A stretch of DNA of 64,000 bases from an uncultured Colwellia sp. Its GTDB lineage: Bacteria > Pseudomonadota > Gammaproteobacteria > Enterobacterales > Alteromonadaceae. The position numbers and the translations under genes are program-made. Positions 50,506-59,002 of the stretch are shown piece by piece; positions within the stretch are counted from its first letter, which is position 1, and the number at the start of each line of letters is the position of its first letter. The notes beneath the pieces are model-generated. The model was given only the letters and a program-made list of their open reading frames with translations, ran no database searches and was not told the origin of the DNA. The stretch is from contig CAJXQM010000002.1 of assembly GCA_913058145.1 (NCBI GenBank), positions 176,298 through 240,297 of the forward strand, given 5' to 3'.

Positions 50506-52653
50506 ATGTTAACTGACAAGTTAAAACAAGCGATCCGCCAAGCGTATAAAACTATCGGTGAAAACTTAAGTAATTTCAATCCGCGTAAACAACAAACGTT
50601 TTTGATTGCCGAAATAGCAAAAACATTAGCCGGTGAATACAGTAAAGACAGAAAAATCATCACTATTGAAGCGGGTACTGGCACCGGTAAGTCATTAGCT
50701 TATAGTTTAGGCGCTATACCACTGGCGTTAGCGCGCGACAAAAAGGTCTGTATTTCTACAGCTACCGTAGCATTACAAGAACAATTAGTAGACAAAGACC
50801 TACCTTTTTTAAAAAAACATGCCGGTATTAAATTTGATTTTGCCTTAGCTAAAGGTCGACAACGCTATGTTTGTCGACAAAAACTAACCCAAGCAGTTTC
50901 ACATAATACTGATTCCCCACAAGTAGGTTTTACTTTTGCTGAGAAGCCCAAAGCCAGTGATGTACGCACATTAAATGCCATGCATAAAACCTTAACCGAT
51001 GGTAGTTGGTTAGGTGATATTGACTCATGGAAAACCCAACTACCTCATCATATATGGTCACAAGTACAAAGTGATAAACACAGCTGTTTAAAGAGCTTAA
51101 GTGAACATAGCCATTGCCCGTTTCATAAAGCACGCGAAACAATGGATCAGGCGCAAGTATTAGTGGTAAATCATAGTTTATTGTTGGCCGATCTCGAACT
51201 GGGCGGCGGTAGAATACTGTCTTCGCCTGATGAAACCTATTACATTATTGATGAAGCTCATCATCTCCCAAAAGTAACACGCGATCATTCTAGTGCTAAT
51301 ATCACCTTGCGTGGGGCAATAGATTGGCTCACTAAACTAAGAGATACTGGCGATAAAATGTCTAAGCTCATTAAATCGCAACGAGCTATTTCTCCGGCAT
51401 TAAAATTAGGAGATGATTGCCAAGATTTATTAGTGGAAATACAAAAAGTACTTACCTTTATTGATAATAATGCTAGCGTTTATTTTTCTGAAGATCAGGC
51501 CAATAACACCTCAAGAAACACCTTTAAAGGTAATAACAAAAATGATGAACAAGTCTATCGTTTTGACAATGGTATTCTCCCCAAAACGTTGAAAAATTGG
51601 GCTGAAGATATTCATGAACTTAGCAAAAAATCACTTAGTCATTTAAACAAACTCTACAGCGCCTTAATGGAAGCAGTTAAAGACGGTGATACCCAAATGT
51701 ACGTAGCAGAGCCCTTACTAGGTGAGGCGGGGTTTATGCTGCAACGGCTAGAGAACTTAACGGCACTTTGGAAAATGTACGCAAAAACAGACAGTGAAAA
51801 AGCTGCCCCTATGGCCCGTTGGATACAAAAACAAAACCTAAGTAAAGGCAATGCTCGGCAAGATTATTTAGTCTGTGCTTCTCCTATTGAAGTGGGTTTT
51901 ACGTTAGAAGATAAGCTATGGAGTCAATGCGAAGGGGCAGTGTTATGTTCAGCAACCTTATTAGCACTAAATTCTTTTGATCACTTTCGTTTTCAAGCGG
52001 GTTTAAAAAATGACGATGGCAGCCAATATCAACAAGTCGGCTCACCTTTTGACTATCAAAATAACGCGCAGCTAGTTGTTGCCAACATGACCAATGAGCC
52101 AAGTGCCGTAGAATTTACTGACGAACTTATTGAAAAACTCCCCAAATATCTAGCACAAGGCAATGCGAGTCTGGTGTTGTTTTCGTCTTATTGGCAAATG
52201 GAAAAGGTAGCGCAAGCGCTGCGTGAACAGCATGATCTAGACATTGTTATACAAGGTGAACATTCTCGCCAACACATTATTGAAAGCCACAAGAAGCGTT
52301 GCGATGACAATAAAGAAAGTATAATTTTTGGAACACAAAGTTTTTCAGAAGGATTAGATTTACCGGGTAAGTATTTAACTAATTTAATTATTACCAAACT
52401 CCCCTTCTCAGTACCCACCTCACCAGTAGAACAAGCACAAGCAGAATATGTGAGTGCTAAAGGTGGCAATCCGTTTATGACCTTATCTGTACCTGACACC
52501 TCAAAAAAACTGGTACAAGCCTGTGGTAGATTACTCCGTAATGAATTAGATGAAGGCGTGATTACCTTAATGGATAAACGGGTAGTGACAAAACGTTATG
52601 GCAAACAACTACTGGATTCTTTACCACCATTTGAACGGGTTATAGAAAGATAG
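50506..52653 (+). CDS. dinG: ATP-dependent DNA helicase DinG
   Basis: SF2 5'-3' helicase that unwinds D-loops and R-loops, SOS-induced. Walker A is EAGTGTGKS (55-63), Walker B DEAHH (about 248-252), motif VI QACGRLLRNE near the C-terminus. It is 715 aa (716 in E. coli). In the iron-sulfur domain, cysteines are visible at 123, 194 and 204. The position where E. coli has C199 lies in the stretch CLKSLSEHSHC, which offers Ser and His but no cysteine. Confidence 0.93.
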   Translation: MLTDKLKQAIRQAYKTIGENLSNFNPRKQQTFLIAEIAKTLAGEYSKDRKIITIEAGTGTGKSLAYSLGAIPLALARDKKVCISTATVALQEQLVDKDLPFLKKHAGIKFDFALAKGRQRYVCRQKLTQAVSHNTDSPQVGFTFAEKPKASDVRTLNAMHKTLTDGSWLGDIDSWKTQLPHHIWSQVQSDKHSCLKSLSEHSHCPFHKARETMDQAQVLVVNHSLLLADLELGGGRILSSPDETYYIIDEAHHLPKVTRDHSSANITLRGAIDWLTKLRDTGDKMSKLIKSQRAISPALKLGDDCQDLLVEIQKVLTFIDNNASVYFSEDQANNTSRNTFKGNNKNDEQVYRFDNGILPKTLKNWAEDIHELSKKSLSHLNKLYSALMEAVKDGDTQMYVAEPLLGEAGFMLQRLENLTALWKMYAKTDSEKAAPMARWIQKQNLSKGNARQDYLVCASPIEVGFTLEDKLWSQCEGAVLCSATLLALNSFDHFRFQAGLKNDDGSQYQQVGSPFDYQNNAQLVVANMTNEPSAVEFTDELIEKLPKYLAQGNASLVLFSSYWQMEKVAQALREQHDLDIVIQGEHSRQHIIESHKKRCDDNKESIIFGTQSFSEGLDLPGKYLTNLIITKLPFSVPTSPVEQAQAEYVSAKGGNPFMTLSVPDTSKKLVQACGRLLRNELDEGVITLMDKRVVTKRYGKQLLDSLPPFERVIER

Positions 52654-52714
52654 AAAGCTAAATATTACCACTTTATATATGCTAGAAAGCCTTAGATATT
52701 ATTCACTTAATAAA

Positions 52715-52740
52715 ATACCCTTATTAGATAATAAGGGTAT
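52715..52740 (+). terminator. Hairpin after dinG
   Basis: A perfect 12-bp stem, ATACCCTTATTA (52715-52726) with TAATAAGGGTAT (52729-52740), 62 bp after the dinG stop. No T-run follows. Confidence 0.45.
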
Positions 52741-52813
52741 AGCGGTTTACAAATAAGAAGTCTAAAAAATTAGTTGCATTTTAATCAACAAAAAAATTAG
52801 CTAAATAGAAACT

Positions 52814-52843
52814 TAAAGACGCCTTCTTATAGGCGACTTTTTT
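52814..52843 (+). terminator. Probable Rho-independent terminator downstream of dinG
   Basis: AAAGACGCC pairs with GGCGACTTT (one mismatch), followed by a T-run to 52843. It lies 160 bp after dinG and before the converging pdsO. Confidence 0.55.
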
Positions 52844-52950
52844 CATGACTTCTATTATATTTATACTAATGACCTTACGTTAAACTCTGATATATACCTC
52901 CTTTTTTATCTACAAATATGACCCATATTGGGAGTTGATCGCACGATGAA

Positions 52951-53787
52951 TCACTGATTATTTGCCATTTGACTTTGTATTTTTTGCGAATATTTTACTG
53001 GTGATGTTCTATGTAATTTTAGTACTACACGGCGGTCATAAAAGCTAACTTCACGCTCACTATTGGCTACCACAGGTGAATCTTCACCAAAAGCAAAGGT
53101 CGCTATTTGCTGTTCATCCACGCCTTGCGCCATCAATAAGGTTCGCACCGACTCAACTCTAGCTTGTGATAACGTTTGATTAAGTGATTGTTCACCAGTT
53201 AAATCAGTATAACCAGACAAATCAATTTTCATCGCTGGTGAGTCATTTAATATTTGTGCCAGTGCCGCTACTTGCTCTTGATAGTGTGGTGCTATATCAC
53301 TTGAGCCAGTAGAAAACTGTAAGCTCATTAACAAGTTGTCTGCTTGTAACTGTCCAGGTTTATTTTTTTGCTTTTCCAACGCCACTAATTGTTGCTGATA
53401 TAAGGTTTCTAAGCGCTGTAACTTAGCTTGATATTGACTTTGTATTTGCTCATTCGATCCTTGTTTTTGTTGCTCTTTAACTAAGGCATGACTTAATTCA
53501 TCATTGTGGTCGTTAACATTAATGTATTTAGCAATAAACACCCCACCAATTCCCACTACAAAAGCGCCTACAGGTCCAGCCACAATAGCACCAATAATAG
53601 CACCGGTACCAAAACCAATATTTTCATCCTTTGTTTCTTGTTGCTGTGTTTTTACTGACGTTAAGGTGTTTTCTGTCGCACTAACCGAACTAGTCGCTAA
53701 AGCCGCAACAAGTGCAGTAGTGATGATTAATTTTTTTCCTGTAATTTTGTATAGTTGACCTTGTGGTAATTGAATCGTGTTTTTCAT
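52951..53787 (-). CDS. pdsO: Sortase-system-associated OmpA-like protein PdsO
   Basis: A 278-aa envelope protein. The N-terminal signal or anchor is about residues 18-37 (KLIITTALVAALATSSVSA). A glycine-zipper membrane segment GFGTGAIIGAIVAGPVGAFV follows (about 58-85). A coiled-coil stretch (about 95-145) precedes a C-terminal OmpA peptidoglycan-binding domain (about 150-265, with DLSGYTDLTGEQSLNQTLSQ). This matches PdsO of the proteobacterial dedicated sortase system. It is divergent from pdsR, 280 bp away. The sortase and target genes normally accompanying it are not next to it. Confidence 0.8.
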   Translation of the reverse strand: MKNTIQLPQGQLYKITGKKLIITTALVAALATSSVSATENTLTSVKTQQQETKDENIGFGTGAIIGAIVAGPVGAFVVGIGGVFIAKYINVNDHNDELSHALVKEQQKQGSNEQIQSQYQAKLQRLETLYQQQLVALEKQKNKPGQLQADNLLMSLQFSTGSSDIAPHYQEQVAALAQILNDSPAMKIDLSGYTDLTGEQSLNQTLSQARVESVRTLLMAQGVDEQQIATFAFGEDSPVVANSEREVSFYDRRVVLKLHRTSPVKYSQKIQSQMANNQ

Positions 53788-53988
53788 AAGTTTTCCTTTT
53801 TTATGCCGTATGGGTTGTTAAGTAGTGTTAATAAATATGTATTGTTAAACTGTGCTGCTAAATATGTTTTGATAAGCCAGTGTTGTTGACAGGAGTTATT
53901 AAACCGCAAAAAATGGGCATTGCTCTGCTCGAATAAAGGCAAAGTAGTGAGCAATTGTGGCAACAATAGGGCAATTTCAAAAATTAAG

Positions 53989-54000
53989 CGCGTTAACGCG
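53989..54000. promoter_or_regulatory. 12-bp perfect palindrome in the pdsO/pdsR region
   Basis: CGCGTTAACGCG is fully self-complementary and GC-rich within an AT-rich gap, 68 bp before the pdsR start. A candidate operator, for example for PdsR itself; this is inference from position only. Confidence 0.35.
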
Positions 54001-54067
54001 TAAAGTTAGATATAGTCGACGTAATAACGGGTAACAGCTATTAGCAAACAATCAAAAGTGAATACAA

Positions 54068-54784
54068 ATGAGTAAAAGAATTGCCATCGTAGAAGATGAG
54101 GCTGCTATTAGAGAAAACTATGCAGATGTATTACGTAGCCAAGGTTATCAAGTGCAAACCTATGCAGATAGATCTAGCGCGACCCAAGCCTTTAATTTGC
54201 GTTTACCCAATCTAGTCATTTTAGACATAGGTTTGAATGATGAATATGACGGTGGGTTTGTTTTGTGTCAGCAACTTAGAGCCAAGTCGGCTACTTTACC
54301 TATTATATTTTTAACCGCACGTGACAATGATTTTGACACGGTATCTGGTTTACGCATTGGTGCCGATGATTACCTAACCAAAGATATTAGCTTACCTCAC
54401 TTAACGGCGCGCATATCAGCATTATTTCGCCGTCAAGAAGCACTAAAGAAACCTATTAACGATCAACATATCACTCGCTCTGGTGCGCTTACAGTAGATA
54501 GCCAACGTATGAATATTACGTGGCAAAACAGCTCTATTGATTTAACCATTACCGAATTTTGGTTAGTGCATGCCTTAACCAAAAACCCTGGTCATGTTAA
54601 AAACCGTACACAATTGATGAGTGATTCAAAAATATATGTTGATGACAGTACAATCACTTCACATATCAAACGAATTCGCAAAAAATTTATTCAACACGAC
54701 ACCAGCTTTGACTGCATCGAAACCGTTTATGGCATGGGCTACCGCTGGCTAAGTGCCAAAAAAACTATGGATGATGAAACCTAA
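54068..54784 (+). CDS. pdsR: Dedicated sortase system response regulator PdsR
   Basis: OmpR-type response regulator of 238 aa. The receiver domain (1-125) has the acidic pair at 9-11 (VEDE), phospho-acceptor D53 (ILDIGL), T83 and K105. The winged-helix output domain (about 135-235) ends in IETVYGMGYRWL. Its sequence fits the PdsR family. The following kinase starts directly at its stop codon, so they form a two-component operon. Confidence 0.85.
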   Translation: MSKRIAIVEDEAAIRENYADVLRSQGYQVQTYADRSSATQAFNLRLPNLVILDIGLNDEYDGGFVLCQQLRAKSATLPIIFLTARDNDFDTVSGLRIGADDYLTKDISLPHLTARISALFRRQEALKKPINDQHITRSGALTVDSQRMNITWQNSSIDLTITEFWLVHALTKNPGHVKNRTQLMSDSKIYVDDSTITSHIKRIRKKFIQHDTSFDCIETVYGMGYRWLSAKKTMDDET

Positions 54785-54785
54785 T

Positions 54786-56999
54786 ATGGTTAACAATAAA
54801 CGCCTTAAACTACGTTTTGGTCTTAGATCAAAACTGTTATTGCTTTCAAGTTTTCTGTTTGTTATTCCTTGGTTTGGTTATCAATATGTGTGGGAAATGG
54901 AAAAGTATTTGCGCTTTGGACAAGAGCAAACTTTAGTAGGCACAGCACGCGCTTTAGCGACTGCTTTGCATGAGCGAGAAAACCTATTTAATAATCAAGC
55001 GAGTTTTTTACCTAATGTTGAACAAGGTAAAGATCTTTATGGCTATAAATTAACGCAGGCAGTTCAATTAGACGGTCTACATAACGATTGGCCTGATTTT
55101 AATCAACGTACTCACTTTTATCACCATCAACATCAACTCTTTGCCAAAGAGCCATTAAGCCTTAATTTTAAAGCCAGTGTCGGCAAGTACGATAACTATT
55201 TATATTTGTTTTTTCAGGTGGTTGATAACCATCTTATTTTCCGCGAAAAAAATAATCGTAGCATCACTAATAATGATTATTTAGCCCTATCTTTTAGTGA
55301 TAATAACAACCAGCTAAACCGTTTTATTATTAGTAATAAAACAGCAGGTTGGATATCTGCTTTTCGCGTTACTGATGAAGAGAATAATATTCCAACACCT
55401 GAACCACACATTCAAGGGCACTGGTTATTAACCCCGCAAGGTTATAATGTAGAGTTAAGAGTACCTTTAGATAATTTAGGCGATAATATTGCTTTTGCTT
55501 TTTTTGATGTAGATAAAACCGATAGCGAAGCGGTTTCTGCAATTGGCTCAGCAGATCCAAGTAAAGCAGAAAGTTTGGGGACTATTGTTGTGCCCTCGCC
55601 CGAAATTGAACGTATTGTTAAAGGGATGCGTTATACTAATTCTAGTATTTGGGTGGTTGATCAACACCACAGAGTATTAGCTAGCGCGGGTTCACTAAAA
55701 TCAGCCAGTGGTGTATGGCATGCGAAGAAAAAACAACCCAGAGAAGATGAAAAGAACAGTCTTTGGTATCAGTTTAAGCAACAATTATTGTTACCCTTGT
55801 ATTATAAAGTATTAACTAAACCGTCAACAGATTTTATTGACCAGCTCTATGATGCACAACATTTACAAGGCTCACATATTGTTAGTGCCTTAAATGGAAA
55901 AGCAACCTCTCAATGGCGTTTAACTACCGACAAAAAAGCCCTAGTCCTTTCTGCTGCTTACCCTATTTTTATTAATAATCAAGTGCAAGGTGCTGTCATT
56001 GTTGAAGAAACGACTAACGGTATTCGTACCCTAAGAAACCGCGCTTTAGAAAAGTTATTTACCGTGATTTTAGCCATTATGAGTTTAGGCGCCTTGGCTT
56101 TTCTGTTATTTGCCTCACGCATTTCATCACGTATTCGACATTTATCTACTCAAGCCGAATTAGCCATTGATAAGCAAGGACGAATTACAGGCCAAATGAA
56201 AGCATCTAACAGTAATGATGAAATAGGTGATTTATCTCGCAGTTTTACCACGGCAGTTAACCGCTTAAGTGAGTATAATCACTATTTAGAAAACATATCA
56301 TCGCGTTTATCTCATGAATTAAGAACCCCTATTGCCGTGGTTAAAACCTCATTAGACAATCTAAGTTTACAAAAAGCGCCAACGCATCAAACAGATAAAA
56401 ATAACAGTCCCTATATTGAAAGAGCGCAAACGGGTATTAATACGCTAAATTTAATTCTCACCAACATGAGTGAGGCTACTCGCCTTGAACAAATGTTATC
56501 AACCACTGAAAAAATTAATTTTGACTTAAAAGAGGTTGTTAACGGCTGTATTTTAGGCTACCAGCAAATATACCCAACCATAAAGTTTGTCTTTAATGTA
56601 GAAAGGAATGATTCCAAAATAAGCATATTCCTTTTTCATGGTTCACCTGAACATATAGTTCAACTGTTAGACAAGGTGATTAGTAATGGCGTTGAATTTA
56701 GCGAAGACAATCGCATCACTATTACGTTAAAAAAGAGCAGTAATAATGCTGAATTATTCATTAGTAATAACGGCATATTACTACCGAAGCAACTAAGTGA
56801 CAGTTTATTTGATTCTATGGTGTCATTACGTGATACAAACCAAAAAGATAATAGTAACCATGATGTGCCACACCTTGGTTTAGGTTTATATATTTCTCGA
56901 TTAATTTGCCAGTTTCATAACGGACAAATCAGCGCTTATAATCATAAAGCGCCTGATGGCGTTACGGTTCATATTAGCTTGCCCACCAATGCCTCATAA
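54786..56999 (+). CDS. pdsS: Dedicated sortase system histidine kinase PdsS
   Basis: Membrane sensor kinase of 737 aa. Two membrane segments, about 16-33 (LLLLSSFLFVIPWFGYQY) and about 420-445 (LFTVILAIMSLGALAFLLF), flank a large periplasmic domain. That domain includes a beta-rich part resembling a family 9 carbohydrate-binding module (about 80-250). HAMP, the HisKA helix with H510 (LSHELRTPIAVVK), an N-box (DKVISNGVEFSE) and the G2 box GLGLYISRL follow. The ATG at 54786 is one base after the pdsR stop. A GTG at 54753 or ATGs at 54771 and 54774 inside pdsR are alternatives. Confidence 0.83.
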   Translation: MVNNKRLKLRFGLRSKLLLLSSFLFVIPWFGYQYVWEMEKYLRFGQEQTLVGTARALATALHERENLFNNQASFLPNVEQGKDLYGYKLTQAVQLDGLHNDWPDFNQRTHFYHHQHQLFAKEPLSLNFKASVGKYDNYLYLFFQVVDNHLIFREKNNRSITNNDYLALSFSDNNNQLNRFIISNKTAGWISAFRVTDEENNIPTPEPHIQGHWLLTPQGYNVELRVPLDNLGDNIAFAFFDVDKTDSEAVSAIGSADPSKAESLGTIVVPSPEIERIVKGMRYTNSSIWVVDQHHRVLASAGSLKSASGVWHAKKKQPREDEKNSLWYQFKQQLLLPLYYKVLTKPSTDFIDQLYDAQHLQGSHIVSALNGKATSQWRLTTDKKALVLSAAYPIFINNQVQGAVIVEETTNGIRTLRNRALEKLFTVILAIMSLGALAFLLFASRISSRIRHLSTQAELAIDKQGRITGQMKASNSNDEIGDLSRSFTTAVNRLSEYNHYLENISSRLSHELRTPIAVVKTSLDNLSLQKAPTHQTDKNNSPYIERAQTGINTLNLILTNMSEATRLEQMLSTTEKINFDLKEVVNGCILGYQQIYPTIKFVFNVERNDSKISIFLFHGSPEHIVQLLDKVISNGVEFSEDNRITITLKKSSNNAELFISNNGILLPKQLSDSLFDSMVSLRDTNQKDNSNHDVPHLGLGLYISRLICQFHNGQISAYNHKAPDGVTVHISLPTNAS

Positions 57000-57136
57000 C
57001 ACCCTTTTTTAACCCGCGCTTATACTTTTATACTAAATTTACCTCAAGATGAAAACTCAGTAGGTATTATAAGCGCCTTTTGTTACACTCATCTATAAAA
57101 ATAAAAGTTCCCTATTTATACTTTTAAGGTGTTGTA

Positions 57137-58792
57137 ATTATATTAATCAATAAAATATCTAGTAAGCATATTAAAGGTGATATCTTTGGCGGCTTAACCG
57201 CTGCGGTTATAGCACTACCTTTAGCATTAGCATTCGGTGTTTCATCAGGTGCAGGGGCTATAGCTGGTGTTTATGGCGCCATTTTAGTTGGTTTTTTTGC
57301 TGCCTTATTTGGAGGAACTGCCACACAAATATCAGGGCCAACAGGGCCTATGAGCGTGGTAATGGCATTAGTATTAACTCAATTAATAGCGAGTAATCCT
57401 GACACTGGGCTGGTATTAGCTTTTACTTGTGTAATTTTAGCTGGCTTATTTCAAATATCATTTGGTTTACTTAAACTAGGTAAATATTTTGTTATGGTTC
57501 CCTATCCTGTTATTTCTGGTTTTATGACAGGTATTGGTATTATTATTATTTTGCTGCAGATATCCCCGCTTCTGGGTAACTCAAGCTATAGCAACGCATT
57601 AGCTGCACTAACGAATATAACCAACACATTTAATCAGCAAAATACTTTTGCTACTTTACTGGGTGTGTTCACTCTTTTAATCATGATATATTGGCCTGAA
57701 AAATGGTCTAAAATAATCCCCGCCCCCCTATTTGCCTTAGTCACATTAACACTTTTGAGCTCAACCTTTTTGACCCAACAAGGTATTGCTGTTATCGGTG
57801 TAATTCCGACCGGTTTTCCTGGTCTAATATTACCTAGCCTATCTTTAGATACACTGTATCAAGTTAGTTATTTCGCCTTTTTATTGGCTGTATTAGGCGC
57901 TATTGACTCATTACTCACCTCAATGGTTGCTGACACAATGACCGAAAGTCATCACGATAGCGATAAAGAACTTATCGGCCAAGGAATTGCGAATACCATT
58001 GCGGGTTTTTTTGGTGCATTACCGGGCGCAGGAGCCACTATGCGCACTGCAATTAATATTCGTGCCGGAGGTAAAACAGCCCTATCTGGCATAGTACATT
58101 CTATTACCTTATTAATTGTTATACTCTGGGCAGGAGAATACGCACAGTATATTCCTCATACAGTTCTCGCTGGTATGTTAATTAAAGTTGGTCTTGATAT
58201 TATTGATTGGCGCTTTATTTTTCAGATAAAAAAAGTAGGCGTATTTTCGGCTTCATTAATGTTATTAGTGTTAGTACTAACCGTATTCATTGATTTAATT
58301 ACTGCCGTGTTAGTCGGTATGTTTATTGCTAATTTAGTAACATTAGATCGCTTGACTGATATTCAACTTGATAACATTACCTTTAAAAGAGGAAATGAAT
58401 TAATGAGTGAAATATCATCAAGCAACCTCAATACAGCATTAACGGATGATATTCAAAAAAATAGGAGTAAATCCTTAGCGAATACTGTTTTATTATCCAT
58501 TGACGGCCCTGTTAGTTTTGCTGTTTCTAGAGAGTTATCTCGTCGCTTTACTGAAAACATTGCATTTACAACATTAGTAATAGACTTATCACAAGCTAAA
58601 TTGATAGGGACAACCACCGCTATTATGATCATCGATCTTATAGAGCGTACTAAAATAAAAAATATAAACGTGTTGGTTATCACGGGTAACGATAAAATTA
58701 ATCAATCACTAAATAAATTATCTTTAGAAACTTTATTAGATAAAAATCATCAATTCAATAATAGAGAACAGGCACTTCAAACTATCATTTAA
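57137..58792 (+). CDS. SulP-family anion transporter with STAS domain
   Basis: Inner-membrane anion transporter (sulfate or bicarbonate type) of about 551 aa. The first helices begin FGGLTAAVIALPLALAFGVS (57185 onward) and contain the QISGPTGPM motif. Ten or more hydrophobic segments follow, then a cytoplasmic STAS domain (about 430-545, TLVIDLSQAKLIGTTTA). The open frame runs from 57128 but holds no ATG, GTG or TTG before the internal ATG at 57350, which would delete three helices. An ATT at 57137 with AAGG 7 bases upstream is the best start; ATA at 57140 could be a mutated ATG. Confidence 0.8.
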   Translation: MILINKISSKHIKGDIFGGLTAAVIALPLALAFGVSSGAGAIAGVYGAILVGFFAALFGGTATQISGPTGPMSVVMALVLTQLIASNPDTGLVLAFTCVILAGLFQISFGLLKLGKYFVMVPYPVISGFMTGIGIIIILLQISPLLGNSSYSNALAALTNITNTFNQQNTFATLLGVFTLLIMIYWPEKWSKIIPAPLFALVTLTLLSSTFLTQQGIAVIGVIPTGFPGLILPSLSLDTLYQVSYFAFLLAVLGAIDSLLTSMVADTMTESHHDSDKELIGQGIANTIAGFFGALPGAGATMRTAINIRAGGKTALSGIVHSITLLIVILWAGEYAQYIPHTVLAGMLIKVGLDIIDWRFIFQIKKVGVFSASLMLLVLVLTVFIDLITAVLVGMFIANLVTLDRLTDIQLDNITFKRGNELMSEISSSNLNTALTDDIQKNRSKSLANTVLLSIDGPVSFAVSRELSRRFTENIAFTTLVIDLSQAKLIGTTTAIMIIDLIERTKIKNINVLVITGNDKINQSLNKLSLETLLDKNHQFNNREQALQTII

Positions 58793-59002
58793 CAAGGTAT
58801 TAAAATGTAGATAATTGCCATAGCTGTTTGACGTAGCTCTCCTAGAATAGCTAAAGCCTTTGTAAGCCGTCCAAACAGAAACCATTTATTGAAATAACAC
58901 CACGGTAGTGGCATCCATGAATAATGCTAAGCAATGACACATATAACACGGAGTTAACTCAGTTAGAATTGGGCTGAATAAGTGCCTTAATGCATATAGC
59001 GC

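Noticed and set aside
53784..53966. 60-codon minus-strand frame ending in an ATGA overlap with pdsO
   Set aside because: It begins at a TTG without a ribosome site and the product is not protein-like; it was considered as a leader peptide but is unsupported.
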